A stretch of DNA of 64,000 nt from positions 132,350,895-132,414,894 of the forward strand of contig OW799234.1 in the NCBI GenBank assembly GCA_941918925.1, in the 5' to 3' direction. The stretch comes from Phyto melanocephala (lineage: Eukaryota > Arthropoda > Insecta > Diptera > Rhinophoridae). Shown here piece after piece: positions 1 to 10,239 of this stretch. The position numbers and the translations under genes were made by a program. The number at the start of each line of letters is the position of its first letter. The stretch's first letter is position 1. The notes under the pieces are model-generated. The model saw nothing but the letters and a program-made list of their open reading frames with translations, did not search any database and was not told the origin of the DNA.

Positions 1-820
1 AAGATACTAAACTTTCAGTTTATAATGCCTTAATTCATAGCCATTTTAGTTATTTAACCATTTGTTATGGTTACAAGAAGAGTAATGACTGTAAGTCGCT
101 TCAACGTATGCAAAACAAAGCCCTAAAGGTTGTATATAATCTACCAATAACATATTCCACTATTTCTCTATATATTGATAAATGTCAAACAGTTTTACTT
201 ATACATGGTATTTAGAAAATGCAACTTCTAATATATGTTTTTAAGTCTTTGCACAATATTGGGCATCATACTATAAATTTTATGAGATGTAATCAGAGAA
301 CATAGACAAACGGGCGATGGTGCCTACGGTATCACAACGGGACCCTCGGAGGACCCAAGTGAGCTATGCCTTCGGGCGGCTGCCGGATCTAACCTAACCT
401 AACCTAATCATATGATAAATACAAGAAATAATGAAAATTTAAGAATCTCTTGGTGTAGGTTCGAAACAACAAAACAGCGCGTGGAATTTATGGGTAGTCG
501 TGAAAACAATAATTTGCCTCAAGTATTAAAAAAAGGAAAATAGAATTTCTTTTTAAAAAAGACTTCTCAAACAACACATTATATAAACATATAAATGAGA
601 TTTTTTTATAATGATCTCTTCTATAAACCGATCTCATAATTTAAATTAATTTCTTGTATATATGTCAATATATTTTTCTTATTTTGTAACATATAAATTT
701 TATGTAAATACTTATATTTTTGCCAACTCGTCTCAACAATGCCTTTTAGGCGCTGAGACAAACTATTGTATTGAATTATTTGTCAATAAAATTTATATAA
801 TAAAAAATAAATAAAAATTA
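1..820 (+). mobile_element. 3' end of a non-LTR retrotransposon (LINE), RT C-terminus, decayed
   Basis: Reading from base 3, the translation has the usual region after the RT catalytic core of CR1/Jockey-type LINEs: 'YNALIHSHFSYLTICYGY', then 'SLQRMQNKALKVVYNLP', then 'VFKSLHNIGHH'. After an insert at about 301-407 the same protein resumes at 418 in another phase with 'NTRNNENLRISWCRFETT' and 'GSRENNNLPQVLKK', the normal C-terminal block. Stop codons near 213, 304 and 541 show that it is dead. The 3' UTR ends in an A-rich tail of AATAAA-like units near 780-820. The 5' part lies outside the window. The family assignment rests on motif order, so the clade is uncertain. Confidence 0.75.
301..407 (+). 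mobile_element. GC-rich insert with CCTAA tail (probable LINE 3' end or SINE)
   Basis: This stretch is far more GC-rich than its surroundings and ends in about three CCTAA units (391-407). It splits the coding remnant of the host LINE and shifts its phase, so it is a secondary insertion. A short 3' segment ending in a pentamer tail is typical of 5'-truncated LINE copies or LINE-mobilised SINEs. No clear target duplication is visible; 'AATCA' on both sides is too short to be decisive. No coding is recognised in it. Confidence 0.55.
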
Positions 821-1282
821 TTAGTAATTGCTTCATAGTTTTTTGTAAAATTTTAATATTTTTCTCTAATTGTCGAACACGTAAGACAAAGTGTACATTA
901 GAGTGAGACGACTCTGGCCTCCGCAGTAACCAATCAATTCTTTCTGTTATAGTAATTTTTCGTTCTTTGTAAATAAAAATCAAATATAAGTCATACATAT
1001 TGAACAAGTACATACCAGGGTTCTTAGCAACCCATCAATCACAATTTAAATTCTCATTAGAAATAAATTTTTTCAACATTATGGTACATTAAGCAGCAAA
1101 CTGTTTAAAATTTACGCTGAATTCTATTAAATTTACAGATAAACAAAGATATTTATACATAAATACATACATACATACCCTGCAGGGAATGTGAGTAGTA
1201 AAACTGTAGTGTTGTACTAGTGACATTGTCACCAGTACTACTGACCAGCTATGCCCCAGCCAACGTAATCTACTATTGACAT

Positions 1283-1471
1283 CTAACACAGGCTTGTCAT
1301 TGAAAATCCACCAGTAGACCTTATCACTACTGACGTGGTAGTTCTTTTAGGACCACATGGAGACATTTGAACCACAGGTTCTCTAGTGCATTTTAGTAAC
1401 TCTGATCTACATAATTGGCGCTTCTCAGGCGATTCTGGAGCTAGATTTTTACAGATGTTAAGGCGATACAC
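1283..1471 (-). CDS. Unrecognised 62-codon ORF, possible coding relic
   Basis: This reading frame has a more balanced amino-acid composition than AT-rich noise (several Pro, Arg, Cys and Thr residues; 'KNLAPESPEKRQLCRSELL' near its start). It lies in a locally GC-richer patch that continues in another frame to about 1090, which could mean a frameshifted relic. I do not recognise the family. It sits between the LINE tail and the DUF4806-like gene and shows no link to either. Chance remains likely. Confidence 0.25.
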   Translation of the reverse strand: MYRLNICKNLAPESPEKRQLCRSELLKCTREPVVQMSPCGPKRTTTSVVIRSTGGFSMTSLC

Positions 1472-1706
1472 TTAAACACATATATTTTTTGTCTGAAGAA
1501 AATTTTTTATTAAGAAAAGCTAAAATTACATAGTTTTTAAATAGAACCTTATACAACTAAAAATTATTTAAATCAGTCTGTTTTTAATATTTTATAGCTC
1601 ATTTTCTTTAATAAAATGGCAAAAGGGCGAAGACAAACAAGAACAATTTTATTGTTCTTCGACAGAAGAGATGCTTTCGTTTTCTTTATTTTCATTTTTC
1701 GTCTTA

Positions 1707-2638
1707 TTATTGGAATTGTTGCGGTTTTTTTTGCTTAAAATAATTCTTCTTTTGTCGTTGAAAATCTGCTCTTAAAGTCTTATCGGCAGAGTTGTTGAAT
1801 GATGATATTACATCTATGAATTGGAAAAAAGTACACTCTAATTAAACGAGTGTATAAAATTTTGAAAATTAAATTTTAACAAAGTCCAATTATATACTAT
1901 ATAAATTGTGTTAATTTTAACTATAGTAACTTCAATAAGAATTACACTATATGTTGTAGAATTTACACAACTTATAAAAGAAATCCGTTGTTATTATTTT
2001 AATAAAAGTGTATATTACACCAACTATTTTGTTTGTTTGACAAGCTTTTTACCTATTATAGCTGCAAAAACATTTCCGAATTCCTTAAGTCGCCTTTTAC
2101 CGAAATTTCCGTCCACATTAAAATTTATTATTATCCCTTGACCAAATACTTGATGTAAATTGCGCTTGACATTACCACTGATAAGAGTTTTTATATGCCT
2201 TTTCTAAAAAATAAGTTGAATTGATAATTTAAATTTGTTTCCTTTTTGTGTGGAAAGGTAAAATGTTTACATATGGGTCTGATTGTGTAGCTAAAAGAGT
2301 GTCAAATTCTTTAAGCTTCTCCTCTGTATTTATTAAAAAAATTCCCATGATGTTTTCTACGGAAGCATTTTGAGGAACCAACCGATCCAGTAAAACTTTG
2401 TGCTCAATTATATAATCAATCTCAATTATAGTGTTTTGCTGTTTTTCAAATATGTCAAGCCTTTTTGAATTTTCTTTGCAGCAAGCACAATTTGGATTTG
2501 CTTAAAAAAAAAAACAAAAAGTAAAATTTATAATACTAAAAAAATTCAGGTTTTAATGTTAAAACAATTATAAAACTTACCTTAGGGTGGAAAATATTTT
2601 ATTTTTCCTTTTGAGGGATTGGCATGTTCGCCCGACAT
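1707..2638 (-). CDS. Four-exon DUF4806-like protein gene, possibly a pseudogene
   Basis: No single ORF shows this gene; it appears only after splicing. Exons on the minus strand are 2638-2581 (ATG), 2500-2271, 2203-2053 and 1813-1707 (TAA). Introns are 80, 67 and 239 bp with donors GTAAGT, GTAAAC and GTAAAA and acceptors AAG, TAG and TAG; phases agree at every junction. Exons 2-4 give 162 codons with no internal stop: a CxCC motif and a charged, probably helical stretch, then 'FLINTEEKLKEFDTLL', 'HIKTLISGNVKRNLHQVFG', 'INFNVDGNFGKRRLKEF' and 'AAIIDVISSFNNSADKTLR'. That order matches my memory of DUF4806 (PF16064), a domain of unknown function common in insects and often multicopy. Exon 1 (MSGEHANPSK..KYFPP) ends in an in-phase TAA at codon 19, so either the copy is dead or exon 1 is wrong. 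A possible AATAAA lies at 1690-1685. Function unknown. Confidence 0.7.
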
Positions 2639-2867
2639 TTTTTTATTTTTTTTTTTATTTATACACATTATTTTAATCACCTTTTTTTTAATTATTGAAC
2701 ACTTTCTAAAAACAAACTAGATCTGAAAAAATATACTAAATCTGTTGTCTATAGCTAGTTTCTTCTCGTGCGCAGAAGAAAGGTTGTCGACTTTTTCACT
2801 AGTGCAGTTGTCGCTAGAGAAAAGAGTGTTGACAAAGGGACACTTGGCCCCAGGCTGACTGCAGGTT

Positions 2868-2894
2868 ACATACATACATACATACATACATACA
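2868..2894. repeat. (ACAT)n microsatellite
   Basis: Six to seven TACA/ACAT units stand in otherwise unique sequence. The same tetranucleotide recurs in the HINE elements, but no other HINE sequence is seen here. Confidence 0.8.
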
Positions 2895-2899
2895 AAAAT

Positions 2900-4255
2900 T
2901 TAAACAAATAAAAATTTATAAGTAGATAATAATATCCATCATAAATTTTGTTTTTTTATATTTGCGATACAACACTTAACATTTTTGCCATAAACATACT
3001 ATTTTACTCACAAGCATTTGAAATATGTTTAAATGTCTATTAAATAAAATGTTATCATTCCTATCTCTTTATGCTGCTCACGATTGTTTCATTATTTGTT
3101 GTTGTTGTTGTAATTTTATATTTTCATTAATATTTTACTTAAAATAATATTTAATCCCTTTGGCTTGTTTAAAAAATATTCAATATTTTCTTTTTATTAA
3201 GAACAGCATTTTGCTTAAAGGTGTTAATTAAAGGTTTTGCTTGCATTTTTTTAAAAGTAGTTGAAGTTTATTTTGTTATAATGTTTTGCTTTTCCCCTCT
3301 ATTTTATATAAACTATTTTTTTTTCTTCTTATAATCCTTTTTTTAAGTAAATAATTTGTTCAAGTGTTTTGTATGTACATTTTTTTAATTATAAATTAAA
3401 TTAACCTGTCTGTTAAATTATAAAACTAATAAAATTTATATTTTTCTTTTTTTTTTCTCTCTCTCTGTATTTTTTTGTAACCCCAAAAATACCGAAAACA
3501 ATCAACCATGAAAATGCTTCAAACCACAACTAAAATACAAACTAAAAAAATTTAATTAAATTATTGTAAATATGTGTAAAAAAATTTTAAAAAATATTAA
3601 AATTACTTTAAACATTTTTATTTGTAAATATGTGTCTGTGTGTGTGCGCGCGCTTAAATGTTTATGTAACGCTATTTTGTGACTAAAAACAATTAAATGA
3701 TTTTTTTTTACAAATAATTACAATAACAACAAAAACAAGCAGCATACGGTAAGTAAATAGATTTAAATTACTAAGTATTTTTTAAATACATTTTATGTAT
3801 AAATTAAAACGCAGTTTTGCCTAAAAAAATATTCCATTAATTAAACTCAAACAAAAAAATTGTTTAATAATCTTTGCACTTGTATAAAATACAACACGAA
3901 CTTGTAAAATGTAATGGTCTTTAGATTTTTAATCTGTTAGCTCATCAGCTGACAGTAATGAATGTGCCGTGAGCCTTTTAATAAGTCCTGCTTTACTTTC
4001 ATTAAATTAAAAATAAAATTTAAAAATACTTTGATGATGGCAGCGTCGTTATAAAAATTTTTATATGATTTCTTTAATATAATCGTATTTTCTGTTTGTT
4101 AGGTATTCAATCAGATTTATTACGAGTGTCGATGTCGTGTTGAAAACTAGTTTTATTTTTAAATTAATACTATAGAATTGAAAATGAAGAAAAACTCTCT
4201 TAAAGCCCTTGAGTTGCTAAAATCTTTGTCATATATTTAGTGACTAGAACTAATA
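2900..4255. other. AT-rich stretch without recognised genes
   Basis: Homopolymer runs and simple repeats dominate, including TTG units near 3100, a TG/CG run at 3631-3652 and poly-T tracts. No reading frame, transposon terminus or RNA gene is recognised. Confidence 0.6.
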
Positions 4256-4258
4256 GAA

Positions 4259-4487
4259 TATATCTGTGGCTTAAAGCTAAAAGGGCCAATGTCACTTTCA
4301 CTTTGTTTTCTTGCTCTTTTTCATTATGGTAAAGCAGCTAAAGTCATACTTAACCCAGAAAAGCTTTATAAATAAAATGCTGGCCAATGTCACTATGAAA
4401 GCTTCAATAAAAGTTAAAGTTCAATTCCAATTTTCTCAAAAGTAAATATTTTGACATTAGCGCTTTTAGCTACAAGCCACAGATATA
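4259..4487. mobile_element. MITE family 1, copy 1 (TIR TATATCTGTGGCTT)
   Basis: The element starts 'TATATCTGTGGCTTAAAGCT' and ends in the inverted counterpart 'AGCTACAAGCCACAGATATA'. Arms of about 33 bp include 'GCTAAAAGGGCCAATGTCA' on the left and 'TGACATTAGCGCTTTTAGC' on the right. A second internal 'GGCCAATGTCACTATGAAAG' follows. There is no coding capacity. Related copies are at 44691-44931 and 55159-55344. The termini allow a TA target duplication, which would suit a Tc1/mariner-powered MITE, but the parent element is not in the window. Confidence 0.8.
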
Positions 4488-4869
4488 ATGCCCACGACTA
4501 CTAACAATAAGGGTTATACATAAAATTTATTTTTTAACAAAATGCTTCGATTTTAAGTTATTTTTAAAATTTAATTCATTAGGCTAGTATCAGGAAATTT
4601 ATTTTTCTTCGAGTTCAGCAATTATCATTGGCGTAGCTACAAATTTTTCTAAAGGTGGCAAAAGCAAAAAAATTGTTTTTAGAGGGGCGAAATTTTTAAA
4701 TTTACCTATTTTTTATGTACAATAGGTAATTTTTTTCAATTCCAGTCAAAAACAGTTCTCAACGGTATTGCACTCCAATTTCTAATAGATTTTAAATTTA
4801 TGAAAATCTTGATTAAATTTCTTTTACAAATATTTTTTAAAACAAATACTCTTGAAAACCATTTGGTTA

Positions 4870-5485
4870 ATTATGGGGTGTTAAAACTTAAAGTCAATCT
4901 CTGAATTTTATCTATAATGAGATCGATATTTGCAAGTGCGTGGAGACGATTTGTTAAGTAGTTAGTGGCAAGATAAATTGTAGATCATTTTCAATAACTT
5001 GTTTTGAGCTGTTTGCAGTTTTTTTATGTGACACTGAGCAGATGATGACCATCTGGAGCAGCGTAGAACATTAACGCATGAAAAACAGATTTTAATATTA
5101 GCTTTCTATTCTCAATATTCACAGTTTTGAATTTCGGTTCATAAGAGGGTATAATATTTTTGTAAACTTATTTATCTTGTCAACAATATATGGGACGTGA
5201 TTTTTAAATTTAAGTCTCTGATCTAGTATGACTCCTAAATATTTTGCACTGTTTTCAAAACTTATTGTGTGGTTGTTGAAATTTATTGGGTTTTGTGGTA
5301 GAATACATGGTTTTCGCCTTCTCGTAAAGTATATTGCTTGTATCTTTTAAATATTTATCATTATTTGCCATTTCGTGAAAAATTTGTGAATTTCTTTTAA
5401 TGCAGCTTCCAGTTTTTATAAAACGTCAGCCGCAAGAACATCAGAGCATAATCAAGCTGTATCATCAGCGAACATTGAAGTTTCG
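4870..5485 (-). mobile_element. Jockey-like LINE reverse transcriptase relic
   Basis: The reverse complement encodes the catalytic RT motif 'MFADDTA' at about 5475, then 'LEAALKEIHKFFTKWQI', 'FENSAKYLGVILDQRLKF' and 'HVPYIVDKINKF', the usual order of RT domains after the active-site Asp pair, followed by thumb-like sequence ('IENRKLILKSVFHALMFYA'). Stops and frameshifts occur throughout. The fragment lacks the endonuclease and N-terminal RT, so it is truncated at both ends. The FADD box and spacing fit the Jockey/CR1 group. Confidence 0.8.
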
Positions 5486-5499
5486 CAATAATTTACTGC

Positions 5500-6330
5500 T
5501 GGAATAAACTTTTAACTTTGAAAATATTATATTTTATATAACTTAACTATTGTAATAATATTTTTATAATCATTTTATATATGATTGATATTATTTTTTA
5601 ATTATTCAAACAATTTTGTATAAAAAATTCTTCTTGAATTTGCATTTTTTTAGTAAAATTTTCTGTTTTAAAAAATTTATAAATAATCTTGAAATATAAT
5701 TTTGTATTTTTTGACTGGAATTAGAATTTTTTTTTGCGTTTCCTATAACTTTTTAATTTATTTTTGTTAACTGTCAAACTTTATTAAGCACAAATATTTT
5801 ATTTGCCATTTAAAATATAAAAATTGTGATTTTTTAACCCGAAGCAATGTATTGCCTGGGTTAATGTTTTAAGCACTCAATTACTGTTCTTGGGACTTTT
5901 AAATTGTTATTAAAAAGCCAAGACCCTCTGGTATTTCAAGCTCTTAAATTTACATATATTTTTGCCAGTTTAAATAATTTTTGACAACAGGCATTAAAAT
6001 TTTTTCTCATTTTTACTTTTTCTTTTCGTTGTATGGGTTTAACAAGCCTTCTGTCACACTATCATTCATTTGATCGATTTTCAAATGTCTAATGTTTTCA
6101 ATTAAAATTTCTCTTTAAATACATAATTTTTTTTTATCAAATCATCCATATCCCAAATGAATTCTTTTTTGTTTAACATCACAACATTTTGTTTAAGTAT
6201 GTAAGCAAAGTTAATTTTTTCAGCTCCTTGATAACTTTTTTGAGCGCACTTGTTGAATGACAATAGAACATTAATAGAAAATTTTAATTTAATCGGTCCG
6301 TAACTGCCAGAGATACTATTAAAAATATCA
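5500..6330. other. AT-rich stretch without recognised genes
   Basis: Poly-A/T rich sequence with no reading frame, terminus or RNA gene that I can support. Confidence 0.6.
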
Positions 6331-6379
6331 ACTTTTTATTGAGATTGCAACATCAAAATTGTATAATGGCAACAAAAAC

Positions 6380-6735
6380 TAAAGCAAGGGGTCGCTAGTA
6401 CATACTTATGTACATGGTACAAACTGTGTGGGTTTTTTGTTGTATGCCTACTGATGTGTTTGAGGACTTCGCCGACAGTAATGATGAAATTGCAAAGTTT
6501 CTCGTTTCTTTTCTGTACGTCGTACGAACATGATTTGAAGATATACAGAACATTATAACAAGATTGTAGAATCATGCTGGCATGCTATTAGATAACAGCA
6601 GCATAGATTGAACAAGTCTAAATAAGAGACAGGTTGAAGAAAATATGTTTCACAAACAACTAATATATGCTTACAGTTTCTTACTTATATGTACTTTTGT
6701 TAAGGGTATATAAAAATATAGCGCTCGTTTTCTTT
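6380..6735 (+). mobile_element. Degraded HINE (Helentron/DINE-1-like), 3' part
   Basis: Shares 'CTGTACGTCGTACGAACATG' with the 25.9 and 44.4 kb elements (there 'CTGTACGTTGCACGAACATG'), followed by 'TTTCACAAACAA' and a 3' end 'AAGGGTATATAAAAATATAG' near 6703-6722. The terminal hairpin is eroded. No protein is encoded. The orientation follows from the 3' motif. Confidence 0.6.
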
Positions 6736-6739
6736 TATT

Positions 6740-7275
6740 TTGATGACGGTATATACAAAAATTTCTGTTTGTCTGTCTATCTATCTGAACTCAAATGGCT
6801 TAAAAACGACTAGATGAATTTTAATAATATTTGGTATAGGGATACCAGACACGACAGAATGTGAATTAAAAAAGAATTTGTACTTACAACAAAAGACTAT
6901 TAGTTTACACTAACAGCGATATTAAAATGTATAATGAATACAGAACAAAAATGGTTCAAAAAAAAAATGTCCGCCATTTAGTTTAGGACGCCATGTTGGA
7001 TTGTACCTTTTTTATAGTTTACTGTATTTTACATTACATTGCATTTGATACCCATATTGTAAGTTGAAAGGGGTAAAACAGTATTAACTATTTTGACTCA
7101 TATATTCGCCATCTTTCAATTTAACGTTTTCATTGTTTACATTAATCACCTGACAAAGTATTTTCGTTTGATATCAATATTGAGGGGGTTTAAGTACGTA
7201 CATTTGTAATTACTACATTTCACCATTATATACATTAATTGTACGCCATTTTATAGTGGCGGCCATCTTGGATTT
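6740..7275 (+). mobile_element. Degraded dispersed repeat, probably HINE-related
   Basis: Contains the 'TGTCTGTCTATCTATCTG' tract common in DINE-1-like elements and blocks such as 'GTCCGCCATTTAGTTTAGGA' that recur with changes at 37.3-37.5 kb ('TCTGCCATTTTGTTTTAGA'). No coding. Element boundaries are unclear. Confidence 0.45.
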
Positions 7276-8387
7276 AAAATTTTTTTATATCCATAGCGTA
7301 CCCTTTGTATTGTGCAGAAGCTGAAAAAATCGACTTTCGTTTGGAAAAACACCGAAGCATTTTTATTTTCATGCCTTAGCCCGATTTGTCAGTTTATCTC
7401 GGCAATAATTTTTGAGACTGCAAATTATATTTTGGTCTCTTTAACATGTCCAAATATTCATTAGGATTTATCCAAATTTTTGGTGACAACATAAAGAGTA
7501 GCAAACATTTCTATACATTAAACTAGGGCTGAAAAATTTTTATTTTTTTGTTAAAAAGATGGGAAAGAACAGAGGCAATAGTGTTTATTTGTTAACATTG
7601 CAGAATGTTATAAAGGAAAGCGGGCTAAATCTCAATAACGATTTGTAGAATATCGCTTTCCAAAAATTTTATTGAAAAGTGTGATTGTGTCTAGGGCTGA
7701 AATTACAGGTGATATTCTGTCATAAACCGAAACTTCTCTCCATTTACAGGTAGGAAAATTTTTATCTTAATTTTTGAAGAACTAAATCAAAATGATATTT
7801 TTTAATGTAACGTAACACCTGAGGTACCCAAATTTAAAATTTGGAAAACAAAAATAAAAGTACTGAGCAGAAAAAATTTAGTTCAAGCTAATGAATAAAA
7901 ACACCATTGTTTGCTCTGGCCGAGGTTACTGGAAAATATAGCCGAAGTAAGGAAAAATGTGAACGGAATCCAGGGACTTTTATTCGTTATTGAATATTTC
8001 TAGAAGCTCTATGAAATTTTTTTTTTTATTCATTTTCAGTATACAAGGTTCAGTTCGTGCAAGAAATTAACCCAAGGCATCATGCGTAGTGACTGTGATG
8101 ATTGGTTGGCTAGAGCATTATAACATAAAGTTAAAGTTTTTCAGATGAATAACTTTTAAAACTTAAGTTTTAACAAAAATTAAAGGTTATCCGTTAAAAG
8201 AAAGAAAATAATGCTTAATGTTTAAGAGTGAAGTGTTTTAGAAAATTGTTACCCATTTCTTTCACTTCGTTTGTAAGGAATGTTTGCTGTTAGCATTTTG
8301 AATTAATTTTCAAAAAACAAAATTTTTTTTATAGTTTTATATTGTTGCATTGATTGTATATTTACTACTATTTTTTAGCCGACTCAC
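7276..8387. other. AT-rich stretch without recognised genes
   Basis: No gene, terminus or RNA is supported. A slightly GC-richer patch near 7915-7975 has no open reading frame of note. Confidence 0.5.
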
Positions 8388-8487
8388 CTGTTTCGTGCAA
8401 TATAAATATTCCTTAATAAATCTCACTCACTAACCCAAACGTGGATTACGAAAACCGGCTGGGGTGAAATCGGGATCAGGCGGTATT
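8388..8487 (-). CDS. Candidate 100-bp host-gene exon with stop codon
   Basis: A conspicuously GC-rich island is bounded on the minus strand by a strong acceptor (pyrimidine-rich tract then TTAATTAG, cut after 8488) and a near-perfect donor (AACAG|GTGAGT, cut after 8388). One frame reads 'IPPDPDFTPAGFRNPRLG' and stops at 8432-8430. It could be a C-terminal coding exon followed by a spliced 3' UTR, an alternative exon that introduces a stop, or a noncoding exon. I do not recognise the peptide. No partner exon is identified in the window, so the parent gene is unknown. Confidence 0.35.
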
Positions 8488-9139
8488 CTAATTAAAAAAG
8501 TATAAAAAACAGTACAAAGAGTAAACATTAGCACATTTGGTTATTGTGCATTAAACAGAACATTTGAAGGAAAATAGTACATGTACAACTATAACCAGTA
8601 CTCAGTATACTTTAAACCGAATGTGGTACAATTGACTTTGATGTATGTAGGTCTCTTGAGTTTTCAGAATACAAGAATGTACAGTTAAACTTATTAATGA
8701 AGTTTCGTCATTCAAAATCAGATTTTCCATAAACTAGATTTCATTTTTGGCCAAATGATTAAATTCAACTGCAAAATTTAGACGCAGCCTATTATCTGCG
8801 GGTTTAAATTCTTGCTCCAATTATATGGGAACTAGCATTTAACCCGCTACTTCGTTAAAGCAGTTCTTACTATTTATTGAATACTCAAGTTCTATTTATA
8901 ATTATTAAATATTTTTGGTTCAATTTATGAAAATTTGTATCTCTTATTCAATTTACTTAGAAAAATAAAAAGTAGAGTAAGGATATATCGGGCATATATT
9001 TCCTAACTAAAAGCAAGATCAATGCTACTGAGTTTCAAAAATTAAGATTCGTATTTTGCAAAAATTACACTAAAAATAATAAAAGTAACATTTTTTCCTT
9101 CACTAAAACTTCCACTTGGCTTATTATTACCTTTTTTCA

Positions 9140-10235
9140 GAATTCTATGTATACAAAATATATAAAAAGAGAAAAAGTAATTTTGGTCGTCCATAATATT
9201 GGGATTTAGACTCCGGATCAAAAAACACTAATTTTAATTTTATGTTTACAAACGTAAAAATACAAAGAGTACAATAAATATACGCAAAAGGCTTTTTTGT
9301 GTCTCCATTATAATTTTAATTTTCAAATTAAATCAAGAATCCTTTATTTCACTATTTTAGCTTTATAAACGTAGGAAATACAAAAATTCCCATTAAAATG
9401 CAGAAAAGTACCTTTTTGATCGCCCATAACATATTTAGCCTTACCTTGTATCAATAGTCACTAATTTTGAAATTCTTGCTTCGCAAACGTTAAAAATATA
9501 AAAAGTACCATAAAACTTCAAAAAAGTACTTTTGTGGTCGCCCATAACATTTTCAATTTCAACTGGAATCAAAAGTCCTTGATTGTAAGATCCTACCTTC
9601 ATAAACGTAGAAAATACAAAAAGTACCATACAAATTTAAAAAAGTACCATCTTGGTCGCCCATAACATTTTCAGTTTCATCTGGAATCAAAAGTCCTTCA
9701 TTGCACAATCCCACCTTCATAAACGTAGAAAATACCAAAAGTATCATAAAAATCAAAAAAGTCCTTTTTTCGTTGCCCATGAAATTTTCAGTCTCACCTT
9801 GTATCAATAGTCACTAATTTTAAAATTCTAGCTTCGCAAACGTTGAAAATACAAAAAAGTACCATAAAAATTCAAAAAAGTACCTTTTTCGTCGCCCATA
9901 ACATTTTTTGTCTCACCTAGAATCAATAGACCTTGATTGTATAATCCTATCTTTATAAACGTAGAAAATACAAAAAGTACCATAAAAATTCAAAAAAGTA
10001 CCTTTTTGATCGACCATAAAATTTTCGGTCTCAATAGCCACTAATTTTAAAATTCTAGCTTCGCAAACGTAAAATATATAAAAAGTACCAAAAAAATTCA
10101 AAAAAGTACCTTTTTGGTCACCCATAACATTTTTAGTCTTACCTGGATCAATAGTTCTTTATTTTACAATTCTACCTTTATAAACGTAGAAAATACAAAA
10201 AAGTACCATAGAAAAGCGAAAAAGTACATTTTTGG
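9140..10235. repeat. Minisatellite, about 9-10 units of 118 bp
   Basis: Units begin near 9245, 9362, 9480, 9598, 9716, 9833, 9952, 10060 and 10177. Each carries 'AAACGTAGAAAATACAAAAA', 'GTACCATAAAAATTCAAAAA' and 'GTCGCCCATAACATTTTCAG' with small changes. Two variant types mostly alternate, giving a dimer-like higher order: 'TTCGCAAACG' units follow 'TCACTAATTTTAAAATTCTA' ends, and 'TTYATAAACG' units follow 'CCTTGATTGTA' ends. Leftmost units are the most diverged. Minus-strand ORFs of 62-82 codons across the array are by-products, since 118 is not a multiple of 3. Confidence 0.85.
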
Positions 10236-10239
10236 TCCA

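Noticed and set aside
391..407. Telomere-like CCTAA repeat
   Set aside because: Only about three units, at the end of a GC-rich insert inside a LINE; better explained as a retroelement tail than a telomeric site.
4624..4720. hAT-like terminus 'TTGGCGTAGCTAC'
   Set aside because: Resembles known hAT ends, but no inverted partner or 8-bp duplication could be found nearby.
9441..10125. Minus-strand ORFs encoding repeated MGDQKGTFLNFYGTF-like peptides
   Set aside because: They follow the 118-bp minisatellite, whose period is not a multiple of 3, so the frame is not maintained from unit to unit.
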